DNA of 28,269 nt from Mariaggregatimicrobium sp964498785 (GTDB lineage: Bacteria; Zhuqueibacterota; Zhuqueibacteria; Thermofontimicrobiales; Thiofontviventaceae): contig CAZCJL010000093.1 of the NCBI GenBank assembly GCA_964498785.1, positions 1-28,269 on the forward strand, read 5' to 3'. Positions 7,823 through 16,979 of this stretch are shown here, piece after piece. Both the position numbers and the translations under genes were made by a program. The notes under the pieces are model-generated. The model ran no database searches, had not been told where the DNA came from, and was given only the letters and a program-made list of their open reading frames with translations. Each line of letters begins with the position of its first letter. Position 1 is the stretch's first letter.

Positions 7823-10800
7823 ATGAAGAAAACAAATTGCCTTACATTTATAATCGTGCTATTGGCTTTTGTAATTCTGTTTACAGATGTATTCGCCGAT
7901 GTACCTGCTTTCCCCGGCGCCGAGGGATTCGGTGCCACAACTGTAGGCGGCAGAGGTGGTACTGTAATTAAAGTCACCAATACAAATGACAGCGGAACGG
8001 GAAGTCTCCGGGCAGCGGTTGAAGCCAGCGGCGCGCGCATCGTTGTGTTTACAGTAGGCGGAACCATTAGTTTGCAAAGTGCATTACATATTACCAATCC
8101 CTATCTGACAATTGCCGGTCAAACCGCACCCGGCGGCGGTATATGTCTGAAAGATGGTTCTTCCGGACAAACTCTTCGCATCGAAACCCATGACGTCATT
8201 GTCCGGAGTCTCAGAATACGACCGGGACCCAGCGATCAGCGGGATGGTGTCTGGATCAATGGAGGGTATAATATTATATTCGACCATTGTTCGGTTAGCT
8301 GGGGAGTGGATGAAAACTTTACAGCTTCCTATGATGCACATGATATTACTATACAGTGGTGTATCATTTCACAGGCATTACGCGATGCCGGTCACAGTAA
8401 AGGCTGGCACAGTATGGGTCTTATGTTTGGCAGCTATGTAGGCGATCCCACCGATGAAATATCAGCGCATCATAACCTGCTGGCTCACAACTTACGCCGC
8501 AATCCGATGATTGACCTCGATGGTACGCTTGATTATGTAAATAATGTAATTTACAATTGGGGTGATTCGGACTGGTCCGGTTACGTAACCAATTCTTATA
8601 ACGGTTCCACCAACTTTGTTGCCAATTATGTGAAACCAGGTCCTGCCAGTAATTCAGGTAAATACCTGGTTGATGCTGTTGGCGACAAATCCAATACCAC
8701 AGTCTATGTATCCGGTAATATTACACACCATCGTACCAGTGATAATGACCCGGAAACAGATTGTATCGATCCCAATGATATCGATGATATTAACATTTCC
8801 AGTACAAGAATATCGGCGCCAAGCGTCACAACAATTTCAGCACAGCAGGCTTATACGAAAGTTCTTGAGAATGCCGGGGCTATTATGCCGGTCAGGGATG
8901 CCGTGGACAGCCTCGTGGTTAATAGCGTTATCGACAGCACGAACGAAGTTATCGATGATCCATCTGATGCCGGAGGCTGGCCCACGCTGGCAGCAGGCAC
9001 AGCTCCGACAGATACTGATGGTGATGGAATGCCGGATAGTTGGGAAGATGATAACGGTCTTGACAAGAACACAGATGATGCCAATGATAATGATCTTGAT
9101 TCAGACTATGATAACATCGAGGTCTATATCAACAGTTTGATTCCCAATCCCTTCGATAGCAGTGCATCGACAACCACCTTCTCCCTGACGACGAACACAT
9201 CGGGATCAGGCAGTATTTCTCTCGATCCTTCCGGTGGTACTTATGATAGCAGTACGGTGGTCACATTAACTGCAACTCCGGTTTTTGGCTATGTTTTTAG
9301 CGGATGGAGCGGAAATTTGACTGGTTCAAATAATCCTGATTCGATTACGATGAATTCTAATAAATCAGTCACGGCTACATTTGTAGAAGACACCACGATT
9401 ACGGAATTTGACCTGACGACGAATACCTCTGGCTCCGGCAGTATTACTCTTGATCCATCCGGTGGTACGTATGACAGCAGTACAGTGGTCACATTGACGG
9501 CGAATCCCGGTTCAGGTTATCAATTCGACAGTTGGAGTGGCGATCTCTCTGGTTCTGCTAATCCTGAGACTATTACGATGAATGCAAACAAAAGCGTGAC
9601 CGCTACTTTCAGTGAAGTAACCTCTACAGTTTATGATGGATGTAGTGCAAGCATTGTGACTGGCTCCTGTGACACGGAGAATTCAGGCTATACAGGAAGT
9701 GGTTATGCAAATACGGATAATTCAACCGGCACTTATGTGGAGTGGACGAATGTAGTGGTTAGTGCCACCAAGAATTATAATTGTATTATTCGGTTTGCAA
9801 ATGGTGGCGCGAATTCTCGACCTGTCAACGTGTCCGTAAATGATAGTGTACAAACCAGCCTGTCATTTGAATCTACAGGTAACTGGACGACCTGGAGTAC
9901 AAAAAGCTGCAGTCTCTATTTTAACAGTGATACGAACAAAGTTAAGCTTGTTGGCACGAATTCAGAGAGTTGTCCGAATATTGACAAGCTTGAGGTGGAA
10001 ACCGGTTCCCAGACTACACAATTTACTCTGACGACGAATACATCCGGCTCCGGTAGTATTTCACTCAGTCCTTCCGGCGGTACTTATGATAGCAGTACAG
10101 TGGTTATATTGACGGCGAATCCGGCATCAGGTTATGAATTTGATAATTGGAGCGGCGATCTCACAGGTTCTTCAAATCCCGATACTATTATTATGAATAG
10201 CAATAAGAGCATCACAGCGAATTTCAGTGTGATTCAGTACACATTAACGACAAATACATCTGGCTCCGGTAGCATTTCTCTTTCTCCTTCGGGCGGTACG
10301 TATGACAGCAGTACGGTGGTCACATTGACTGCGAATCCTGGTACAGGTTATCAATTTAGTAGTTGGAGCGGTGATCTGACAGGTTCAGCAAATCCAGATT
10401 CGATAACGATGAACGCCAATAAATCGGTCACAGCTACTTTCAGCCAAATATCCGGCGGCAGCGGCGAAGTGGAAATTGCCGGTTCCTGGAATAATGCATC
10501 TTCACACACCGCAGAGTCCGGCAGCAACCGGCTTCTGGTTTTCACTGCCCATGCAGAACATAATGCTAGCTTAACGCTGAACGGCGTATCTTATGGCGGT
10601 AAATCCATGACCGAAGTTATTGAAAAGAGTGAAGACAGCGGAGGATTTTTTGCTGTTACCGGGCTATATATCCTCAAAGAAGCTGATATTGCCGATGCTT
10701 CCGATAGCACCTTCTCGGTAACGTGGTCTACGACACCCATTCGTACACCTGAATACTCCAGCGTGTTTCTGACCGGTGTGAATCAAACGACGCCAACAGG

Positions 10801-13054
10801 AGATACCCAGTCAGCCGGCGGCACCAGTAGCACGATATCTACCTCCAGCTTATCCACGTCAGATGGCGACATGGCGATTCTTGCAGCCACGTGCGGAAAC
10901 CTGGGCGATTATTCTACGGGAGGCGGATTTACAGAAGCACTGGAATTCACAATTGATGATCCTGATGGCGGCGATGGTGTGGCAGGTTATCTCGCAGCCA
11001 CTGGCGCCAGCGTTACACCCAGCGTGACTCATTCGAATGTTAACCGCCAGAGCCTTGTCGGTATTGTGGTGCAGGCAGATAGTAGTGGATCATCTCCAAC
11101 ACAGTTTACGTTAACAACCAATGCATCTGGTACTGGCAGTGTTACTCTCGATCCATCCGGTGGCACTTATGATAGTAGTACGGTGGTTATATTGACTGCG
11201 AATCCGGGTACAGGCTACGAATTTGATAATTGGAGCGGCGATCTCACAGGCTCTTCAAACCCCGATACCATTACTATGAATAGTAATAAGAGCGTCACAG
11301 CGAATTTCAGTGTGATTCAGTACACATTAACAACAAATACCTCTGGTTCGGGTAGTATTTCATTGAGTCCTTCCGGTGGAACGTACGATTCAAGCACTGT
11401 CGTGACACTCACAGCCACAGCGGATTCCGGTTATCAATTCGACAGTTGGAGCGGTGACCTCACTGGCTCGGCAAATCCTGATTCGATAACGATGAACGCC
11501 AATAAATCGGTCACAGCTACTTTCAGCCAGATATCCGGCGGCAGCGGCGAAGTGGAAATTGCCGGTTCCTGGACGAATGCATCTTCACACACCGCAGAGT
11601 CCGGCAGCAACCGGCTTCTGGTTTTCACTGCCCATGCAGAGCATAATGCTAGCTTAACGCTGGACGGCGTATCTTATGGCGGTAAAGCCATGACCGAAGT
11701 AATTGAAAAGAGTGAAGACAGCGGAGGATATTATGCTGTTACCGGAATATATATCCTCAAAGAAGACGATATTGCCGATGCCTCCGGTAGCTCGTTCTCG
11801 GTAACGTGGTCCACGACACCTGTTCGCACGCCTGAATACACCAGCGTGTTCCTGACCGGTGTGAATCAAACGACGCCTATCGGAGATACCGAGTCAGCAG
11901 GCGGCACCAGCAGCACGATATCTACCTCCTCCTTATCTACGTCAGATGGCGATATGGCGATCCTTGCAGCTACCTGCGGAAACCTGGGCGACTATTCAAC
12001 AGGCGGCGGATTTACTGAAGCCCTTGAAATCACAGTGGATGACGGTGATGGTGTGGTAGGTTATCTCTCAGCCACTGGCGCCAGCGTTACACCGAGCGTC
12101 ACTCATTCGAACGTGAATCGCCACAGCCTGGTAGGTATTGTGGTGCAGGCAGATAGTAGTGGATCATCCGAATCAGAGATGGCATGGCAGCAGGATAGTG
12201 GTTCGGATGGGATTGTTTCCATTGAAATCGAGCACTACGACTCCAAAGCATCACAGGGTGGAAATTCCTGGGACATAGATAGCAGCCCACCGAGCGGTGC
12301 AACGAACGACACAACGATGCAGGCATTACCGAATGACGGCGATAATGTCAATTCGAGCATTGAGTCGAGCAGTCCGCGTCTGGATTATATCATCAATTTT
12401 GTGAAGACAGGCACGCATTATATCTGGGTTCGCGCCTATAGCGATAGCGGTGCTGATAATTCCATGCATTACGGACTGAATGGCAGTGTCGTTTCCACAG
12501 CAGATAGTGTGGATTTTCCGCATTCCCAGAGCGCGTATGTATGGGCAAAGCGCACCATGGGCGGTGATGGTGATGCCAGAATCAATATAGCGTCGACCGG
12601 TGTTGATACATTGAACATCTGGATGCGTGAAGACGGCACGATGCTTGATAAGATTGTGTTGACGACGAACTCCAGCTATACACCGAGTGGTTCAGGTCCT
12701 TCGGAAAGCAGCCGTGCGTTGTCAAAAGCACTCGTGCCCGAGGAAGAGCTTGCAGAAGAGACCGAAGTGGCATTGCCAACAGAATACTCGCTGAGCCATT
12801 ATCCGAATCCGTTCAACCCATCGACCACGATCGTATACGATCTCCCGGTACAGGAGCGCGTGGAATTAGCAGTTTTTGACATTATGGGCAGAAGAGTATC
12901 GGTTCTGTTTGATGGTTTTCAAGAGGCAGGTTCACATAAGCATGTATGGAATGCTGTTGATTCTAACGGAGGAGCTCTGGCAAGTGGCGTCTATTTCTGC
13001 CGTATTCGTACGTCTTCTTTTGTGAAATCGATCAAAATGACGTACATCCGTTAG
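7823..13054 (+). CDS. Secreted PL1-like polysaccharide (pectate) lyase with multiple accessory domains and a T9SS tail
   Basis: This 1743-residue enzyme probably cleaves pectin-like uronic acid polymers outside the cell. A signal peptide (1-25, ending VFA) precedes a right-handed beta-helix at about 28-345 that opens FPGAEGFGA and continues TNTNDSGTGSLRAAVE, LTIAGQTAPGGGI, FDHCSVSWGVDE and HNLLAHNLRRNPMIDLDG. This is the pattern of PL1-type pectate lyases, with Arg225/226 the likely catalytic arginine region. Next come a calcium-binding DTDGDGMPD segment (397 on), two InlB-B/Flg_new-type repeats (453-520, 529-596), a CBM6/35-like domain (about 603-727), two blocks of [two such repeats plus an unassigned 200-residue domain] at about 734-1086 and 1095-1445, and a further CBM-like beta domain (about 1450-1620). 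The C-terminal YPNPFNPSTT to the end is a type IX secretion sorting domain. The exact substrate is not proven. Confidence 0.85.
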   Translation: MKKTNCLTFIIVLLAFVILFTDVFADVPAFPGAEGFGATTVGGRGGTVIKVTNTNDSGTGSLRAAVEASGARIVVFTVGGTISLQSALHITNPYLTIAGQTAPGGGICLKDGSSGQTLRIETHDVIVRSLRIRPGPSDQRDGVWINGGYNIIFDHCSVSWGVDENFTASYDAHDITIQWCIISQALRDAGHSKGWHSMGLMFGSYVGDPTDEISAHHNLLAHNLRRNPMIDLDGTLDYVNNVIYNWGDSDWSGYVTNSYNGSTNFVANYVKPGPASNSGKYLVDAVGDKSNTTVYVSGNITHHRTSDNDPETDCIDPNDIDDINISSTRISAPSVTTISAQQAYTKVLENAGAIMPVRDAVDSLVVNSVIDSTNEVIDDPSDAGGWPTLAAGTAPTDTDGDGMPDSWEDDNGLDKNTDDANDNDLDSDYDNIEVYINSLIPNPFDSSASTTTFSLTTNTSGSGSISLDPSGGTYDSSTVVTLTATPVFGYVFSGWSGNLTGSNNPDSITMNSNKSVTATFVEDTTITEFDLTTNTSGSGSITLDPSGGTYDSSTVVTLTANPGSGYQFDSWSGDLSGSANPETITMNANKSVTATFSEVTSTVYDGCSASIVTGSCDTENSGYTGSGYANTDNSTGTYVEWTNVVVSATKNYNCIIRFANGGANSRPVNVSVNDSVQTSLSFESTGNWTTWSTKSCSLYFNSDTNKVKLVGTNSESCPNIDKLEVETGSQTTQFTLTTNTSGSGSISLSPSGGTYDSSTVVILTANPASGYEFDNWSGDLTGSSNPDTIIMNSNKSITANFSVIQYTLTTNTSGSGSISLSPSGGTYDSSTVVTLTANPGTGYQFSSWSGDLTGSANPDSITMNANKSVTATFSQISGGSGEVEIAGSWNNASSHTAESGSNRLLVFTAHAEHNASLTLNGVSYGGKSMTEVIEKSEDSGGFFAVTGLYILKEADIADASDSTFSVTWSTTPIRTPEYSSVFLTGVNQTTPTGDTQSAGGTSSTISTSSLSTSDGDMAILAATCGNLGDYSTGGGFTEALEFTIDDPDGGDGVAGYLAATGASVTPSVTHSNVNRQSLVGIVVQADSSGSSPTQFTLTTNASGTGSVTLDPSGGTYDSSTVVILTANPGTGYEFDNWSGDLTGSSNPDTITMNSNKSVTANFSVIQYTLTTNTSGSGSISLSPSGGTYDSSTVVTLTATADSGYQFDSWSGDLTGSANPDSITMNANKSVTATFSQISGGSGEVEIAGSWTNASSHTAESGSNRLLVFTAHAEHNASLTLDGVSYGGKAMTEVIEKSEDSGGYYAVTGIYILKEDDIADASGSSFSVTWSTTPVRTPEYTSVFLTGVNQTTPIGDTESAGGTSSTISTSSLSTSDGDMAILAATCGNLGDYSTGGGFTEALEITVDDGDGVVGYLSATGASVTPSVTHSNVNRHSLVGIVVQADSSGSSESEMAWQQDSGSDGIVSIEIEHYDSKASQGGNSWDIDSSPPSGATNDTTMQALPNDGDNVNSSIESSSPRLDYIINFVKTGTHYIWVRAYSDSGADNSMHYGLNGSVVSTADSVDFPHSQSAYVWAKRTMGGDGDARINIASTGVDTLNIWMREDGTMLDKIVLTTNSSYTPSGSGPSESSRALSKALVPEEELAEETEVALPTEYSLSHYPNPFNPSTTIVYDLPVQERVELAVFDIMGRRVSVLFDGFQEAGSHKHVWNAVDSNGGALASGVYFCRIRTSSFVKSIKMTYIR
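9179..9610 (+). repeat. Two InlB-B-type 68-residue repeats in the lyase gene
   Basis: Copies at 9179-9382 and 9407-9610 share the plan [FY]xLTTNTSGSGS, then SGGTYDSSTVV, a GY..F..WSG core and ending N.NKSVTATF. Four more copies start at about 10022, 10238, 11105 and 11321 inside the larger duplicated blocks, giving six in all. They are predicted extended, surface-exposed spacer or adhesion domains. The length is a constant 68 codons. Confidence 0.85.
10016..11098 (+). repeat. Tandem intragenic duplication, unit 1 (1083 bp)
   Basis: This unit encodes two InlB-B-type repeats followed by an unassigned domain of about 200 residues that starts GEVEIAGSW. Matching landmarks recur exactly 1083 bp later: ACACAATTT at 10016 against ACACAGTTT at 11099, and TCCGGCGGCAGCGGCGAAG at 10451 against 11534. 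The 1083-bp length keeps the reading frame. Confidence 0.9.
11099..12168 (+). repeat. Tandem intragenic duplication, unit 2
   Basis: This is a second copy of the preceding unit. Its C-terminal part is nearly identical to unit 1 over long runs, including synonymous sites. It differs by a 9-bp in-frame loss: DDPDGGDGVAGYL in unit 1 becomes DDGDGVVGYL, which shifts the landmark spacing from 1083 to 1074 after about 12037. The N-terminal repeats are more diverged, suggesting selection or partial gene conversion. Confidence 0.88.
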
Positions 13055-13079
13055 TCATTTTATATTTGTTAAAATGCAT

Positions 13080-13120
13080 ACAGGGACATTGGATAATGCT
13101 TTCCGGTGTCCCTGTTCTTA
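13080..13120 (+). terminator. Rho-independent terminator after the lyase gene
   Basis: ACAGGGACATTGG (13080-13092) pairs with CCGGTGTCCCTGT (13103-13115), forming a 13-bp stem (two G-T pairs) with a 10-base loop. It is followed by the T-rich TCTTAATTT. It lies 26 bp after the lyase stop and separates that gene from the redox operon. Confidence 0.8.
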
Positions 13121-13151
13121 ATTTAACAGAGTTAAAATATTCGATGTATTA

Positions 13152-13256
13152 ATGGCACTTTTAAATGATGTGAAAAAAGCAGGGAATTATGCAATAAGCA
13201 AACGTGTTTTAAATGAAATGAGCAGCAGTGATCCTGTTTATCGAGAAGAATTGTGA
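13152..13256 (+). CDS. Possible 34-residue small protein coupled to the GNAT gene
   Basis: An ATG at 13152 opens MALLNDVKKAGNYAISKRVL and runs to a TGA at 13254-13256. The stop overlaps the GTG start of the acetyltransferase by 4 bp (GTGA), the usual geometry of coupled genes. The peptide is mixed-charge, with no signal or membrane segment and no family I recognise. It could be a leader peptide, a real small protein, or the tail of a gene otherwise deleted (the frame is open from about 13122). No strong ribosome binding site is seen. Confidence 0.3.
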   Translation: MALLNDVKKAGNYAISKRVLNEMSSSDPVYREEL

Positions 13257-14137
13257 GGAATAACAAATTGGAAAAACTGCAGAAAATACACAAAAGTCAG
13301 GTGGCAATTCGCACGTTAGAAACCGCAGATTTGAATCGGGCAGTGGCATTAAAAGAACAAGCAGGCTGGAATCAACTGAGAAGTGACTGGGAAATTTTTC
13401 TAAATCTGAATAAAAACGGATGTTTTGTAGCCGAGCGCGATGATCTCGTAATTGGTACGGCAACGACACTTGTTTTTGATGAAACCGGCTGGGTCGCGAT
13501 GGTTTTGGTTGATCGTAACTTCAGGCGCATGAAAATCGGAAGCAGGCTGTTTAATCACGCAATGGAGCATTTGTCCGGCTGCATCTGCATTAAGCTGGAT
13601 GCAACGCCGGAAGGACGTTTGCTGTATTTGAAATCGGATTTTAAAGATGAATTTGAAATTGTAAGAATTTGTTCATCCGCGGGCAGATTTCAAATACGAT
13701 CAAAAATAGAAATAATGCGGATTGAAAAAAGCGATTTGAATGAGATTGCCGAATATGATCGAAATGCATTCGGTTCACAGCGTAAAGATCTCATTGAAAT
13801 TCTTTTTTCGAATAATGGAGACTATGCTTTTAAAGCCGTTCAAAATAATAAAATATCCGGTTTTGTACTGGGTCGCCGCGGAAGCAAATTTAATCAGATA
13901 GGTCCGTTAGTGAGTGATCAACCGGAAACAGCGCTCGCACTGATGAATGCCTTCATGCAGAACGCGAATGACAAAAAATATATATTAGATGTTCCGCGAT
14001 ATCAGAAAAAATTGCTGCGTATCCTGCTGGACAATAATTTCGAGGAGCAGCGTTCATTTTCACGCATGTATAAAGGTCGATTGATTAAAGGCAATGATGC
14101 TGCCGTTTTTGCAACGAGCGGTCCTGATTTAGGCTAA
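13253..14137 (+). CDS. GNAT-family N-acetyltransferase (two-domain)
   Basis: This 294-residue cytoplasmic protein is expected to transfer an acetyl group from acetyl-CoA to an amine. The first GNAT domain (about 18-140) carries the CoA-binding motif within VLVDRNFRRMKIGSRLFNHA and begins VAIRTLETADLNRAVAL, typical of the family. A second, weaker domain (about 155-285) with GDYAFKAVQNNKISGFVLGRRG and FSRMYKGR resembles the C-terminal half of YitH/HolE-like tandem acetyltransferases. The start is a GTG. A stop lies eight codons upstream in frame with no ATG between. The gene is followed by a 155-bp gap and then the large redox fusion, so co-transcription is likely. The acetylated substrate is unknown. 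Confidence 0.8.
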   Translation: MRNNKLEKLQKIHKSQVAIRTLETADLNRAVALKEQAGWNQLRSDWEIFLNLNKNGCFVAERDDLVIGTATTLVFDETGWVAMVLVDRNFRRMKIGSRLFNHAMEHLSGCICIKLDATPEGRLLYLKSDFKDEFEIVRICSSAGRFQIRSKIEIMRIEKSDLNEIAEYDRNAFGSQRKDLIEILFSNNGDYAFKAVQNNKISGFVLGRRGSKFNQIGPLVSDQPETALALMNAFMQNANDKKYILDVPRYQKKLLRILLDNNFEEQRSFSRMYKGRLIKGNDAAVFATSGPDLG

Positions 14138-14168
14138 AATTCAATTAAAAGATGTGCATAAAAGATGG

Positions 14169-14315
14169 ATGGAAAAAACTCACCCCGGCATATTCAATAT
14201 GAGCGGTTGTTCGGCAGCGAAGCGAGCGCAACGATATGCAAGCTATGAACAGCGCGTGCGACAGGATATTATCGAATTACAAAGAATAAATAATGAAATT
14301 AAGGGAATCAGTTAA
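14169..14315 (+). CDS. Possible 48-residue small protein overlapping the redox fusion gene
   Basis: The ATG at 14169 opens MEKTHPGIFNMSGCSAAKRA and ends at TAA 14313-14315, overlapping the following gene by 23 bp. The C-terminal half is Arg/Glu/Gln-rich and probably helical. The frame is also open upstream to about 14134, with a GTG alternative at 14154. I recognise no family, and no good ribosome binding site is present. A remnant of an older gene is an equal possibility. Confidence 0.25.
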   Translation: MEKTHPGIFNMSGCSAAKRAQRYASYEQRVRQDIIELQRINNEIKGIS

Positions 14316-16947
14316 TCGAATTATGAAAACACAACATGCACGGTTCAAATTCAAAACAGTAAATGATCTACTAAAAAAAGCACAGGACGTTGGGGTATCT
14401 CTGCCATTTCAGGAATCCATTGATATCCTTTTTGAACCTGTTAAAGTTGGCTCGAAGCAGGTCGCAAACCGGTTCGTGGTTCATCCCATGGAAGGATTCG
14501 ACAGCACGTCGGACGGCGCGCCAACGGATCTGACCTTTCGAAGATATCGCCGCTATGCCGAAGGGGGCAGCGGACTCATCTGGTGTGAAGCAACCAGCGT
14601 TGTTCCTGAAGGACGTTCCAATCCGGGACAACTCTGGATTCATTCGAAAAATGCTGTAGATTTCAAACGGTTGGTGGAACAAACCAGAAATTCAGCCTAT
14701 AAAAAATACGGCAGTGCCCGGGACATTATGCTGATTTTGCAGCTCACGCATTCGGGCAGATATTCAAAACCAGTGGGAAAACCGAATCCCATTATCGCTC
14801 ATCACAGCACGGTTCTGGATCCAATACATGATCTGCCGTCGGATTACCCGCTGATTTCGGATGAGGAACTGGATACGCTGCAGGAAAAATTTGTGGCAGC
14901 AGCGCGGCTCGCAGCAGAAGCAGGTTTCGACGGGGTGGATATCAAGGCATGTCACCGCTATCTTGTTTCGGAGTTGCTGGCATCATTTACCCGGGAAGAA
15001 AGCAGATATGGCGGGGAATTTGAAAATCGCATTCGTTTTTTAGTCGAAACAGCCCGAAAAATCAGATCAGCGGTTCCGGATATTTTTGTCAGCAGCCGGC
15101 TGAATCTTTACGATGCCATCGAATATCCGTATGGCTTTGGCGTCGATCAGAATGATAAATCAAAACCGGATTTATCCGAGCCAATTGCATTAATAAAAAA
15201 ATTAACGGAGATCAGCTATCCGGTTCTCAATGTGAGTATCGGAAATCCCTACTTCAATCCGCATGTTGGCAGACCTTATGATTTCCCGGTTGCAGGCATG
15301 CAATCGCCGAACGAGCATCCATTGGTCGGAATTTCCAGAATAATCAGTATAACCGGTGAGATACAGAAAGCATTTCCACAATTACCTGTCATCGGGACCG
15401 GTTATTCCTGGCTGCGGCACTATTTTCCGCATGTTGCCGCCGCTGCTGTGGAATCGGGAAATGCTACATTAATTGGGCAGGGGAGAGGCGCTTTTGCGTA
15501 TCCGGATTCAGTGAATGATTTGGCGCAAACAGGACAGATGGATCCACACAAAGTATGCATTACGTGTTCTGCATGTACCCAAATCATGCGCGATGGCGGT
15601 CGGACCGGATGTGTGGTGCGTGACAGTGAAATTTATGGTGCGGAATACAGGCGAGTCAGAAAAACAGCCGCGGACGTATTGAAGAAAGAGGCAGAACGAT
15701 GCCGGGATTGCGATTCGCCGATGTGCCAGCTTGCCTGTCCAGCGAATCTTGATATACCGGGATTTATAAAAGCGTACGGCAAAGGTGATATTTCTAAAGC
15801 CTATTCAATTTTATTGGAGAATAATATTTTCCCGGAAATGTGTGCGTTGATTTGTCCTGTGGAAGTACAGTGCAAAGGCGCTTGTGTGGAAAACATTTTC
15901 AGCAGGAATCCGGTGGCAATTTCCGAGATTCAGTTGGCAATCGCTAAACAAGCCCGGACACAGGGACTTGCAAAAATTGCGATCCCGAAGCTGCCCTCTG
16001 GCAGAAAAGTGGCGATTGTCGGCGCCGGTCCGGCAGGAATGTCCTGTGCGGCAAAGTTGTTGCAATTCGGGCATCAGGTGGAAATCTTTGAGAAAGCATC
16101 GACACTCGGGGGGATCCCGGGGACAGTGATCCCGTTTGAGCGGATCGATTCTCAGATTGTATTGAACGAAGTTGATAGCTTGTTCATTAATGCAAAAAAG
16201 ATGCAGCGGCTGATAATCCATACGGACTATCCATTAAATAACAAAAATAATATTGAATCCATCCGCCAAAAATTCGATGCCGTATTCCTGGGATTCGGGC
16301 TTTCGGTTTCCATGAAATTGCCGGGAGTGGCATCAAGCCCAAAAGGAGTTGTGGATGCACTGTCTTATTTGAAAGCCGTTAAATCAAAAAGAAATATTGA
16401 AACCGGGAAAACAGTTGCTGTTCTGGGTGGCGGAAATACGGCAATCGATGCTGCGATTACCGCGAAAGAACAGGGTGCGCAGGATGTTTATATTGTCTAT
16501 AGACGGTCATTCAATGAAATGCCTGCCTGGCAGAAAGACCGGGATGCAGCGATGGAGAAATCAATCCATTTCCTGATCCTGTCACAGCCATTGGATTATA
16601 TCGAAAGAAATGGTGCACTCGCTGGATTAAAAATTATCCGGACCCAATTAGGGGCGCCGGACGAAAGTGGTCGCAGGAGACCGGAGATAATTCCCGGTAG
16701 CGAATATGTGCTGACTGTGGAGCAGGTGATCGAGGCAATCGGACAACGCATTGATGAAGATACGAAAGAAGCGCTCGGAGTTATCGGGCTTAACAGGAAC
16801 GGATGGATTAAAGTGGATGCTTGCTATCGAACTTCTCTCGCAGATGTATTTGCCGGCGGCGACGTTATTAATGGCGGTGCGACTGCAGTTCAGGCAGTTG
16901 CTGACGGTATGAAAGCCGCTGTTGAAATTCACAGAGTATTAACATGA
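14293..16947 (+). CDS. Old Yellow Enzyme/dienoyl-CoA reductase fused to DPYD/GltD-type NAD(P) oxidoreductase
   Basis: This 884-residue flavo-iron-sulfur reductase combines two electron-transfer modules. Residues of about 45-415 are an FMN TIM barrel of the OYE/2,4-dienoyl-CoA reductase family: LTHSGRYS at 151-158, FDGVDIKACHRYL with Tyr223 as candidate proton donor, and SRYGGEFENR. Cys422, 425, 428 and 440 (CxxCxxC-x11-C) match the dienoyl-CoA reductase 4Fe-4S site. Residues of about 465-560 are the dihydropyrimidine-dehydrogenase/GltD Fe-S domain, with Cys470, 473, 478, 482 and then Cys517, 521, 527, 531. From about 572 come FAD and NAD(P) folds: GAGPAG (577-582), VLGGGNTAIDAA, VYRRSFNEMPAW and VFAGGDVINGGATAVQAV. 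The usual reductase has one such NAD(P) module in place of the Fe-S/GltD set, so this is an enlarged version. The start is uncertain (weak ribosome site; Met11 is an alternative). Confidence 0.85.
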   Translation: MKLRESVNRIMKTQHARFKFKTVNDLLKKAQDVGVSLPFQESIDILFEPVKVGSKQVANRFVVHPMEGFDSTSDGAPTDLTFRRYRRYAEGGSGLIWCEATSVVPEGRSNPGQLWIHSKNAVDFKRLVEQTRNSAYKKYGSARDIMLILQLTHSGRYSKPVGKPNPIIAHHSTVLDPIHDLPSDYPLISDEELDTLQEKFVAAARLAAEAGFDGVDIKACHRYLVSELLASFTREESRYGGEFENRIRFLVETARKIRSAVPDIFVSSRLNLYDAIEYPYGFGVDQNDKSKPDLSEPIALIKKLTEISYPVLNVSIGNPYFNPHVGRPYDFPVAGMQSPNEHPLVGISRIISITGEIQKAFPQLPVIGTGYSWLRHYFPHVAAAAVESGNATLIGQGRGAFAYPDSVNDLAQTGQMDPHKVCITCSACTQIMRDGGRTGCVVRDSEIYGAEYRRVRKTAADVLKKEAERCRDCDSPMCQLACPANLDIPGFIKAYGKGDISKAYSILLENNIFPEMCALICPVEVQCKGACVENIFSRNPVAISEIQLAIAKQARTQGLAKIAIPKLPSGRKVAIVGAGPAGMSCAAKLLQFGHQVEIFEKASTLGGIPGTVIPFERIDSQIVLNEVDSLFINAKKMQRLIIHTDYPLNNKNNIESIRQKFDAVFLGFGLSVSMKLPGVASSPKGVVDALSYLKAVKSKRNIETGKTVAVLGGGNTAIDAAITAKEQGAQDVYIVYRRSFNEMPAWQKDRDAAMEKSIHFLILSQPLDYIERNGALAGLKIIRTQLGAPDESGRRRPEIIPGSEYVLTVEQVIEAIGQRIDEDTKEALGVIGLNRNGWIKVDACYRTSLADVFAGGDVINGGATAVQAVADGMKAAVEIHRVLT

Positions 16948-16979
16948 GATAATGAAAAACGAAGAAGGATACTGTAAGT

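Noticed and set aside
7759..8097. Antisense frame of 112 codons over the start of the lyase gene
   Set aside because: It is a by-product of the regular codon pattern of the lyase. There is no ribosome site and its protein looks like no family.
8670..9140. A 156-codon forward frame inside the lyase gene
   Set aside because: Its Met/Ile-rich, low-complexity protein is the out-of-frame reading of the Asp-rich calcium-binding segment.
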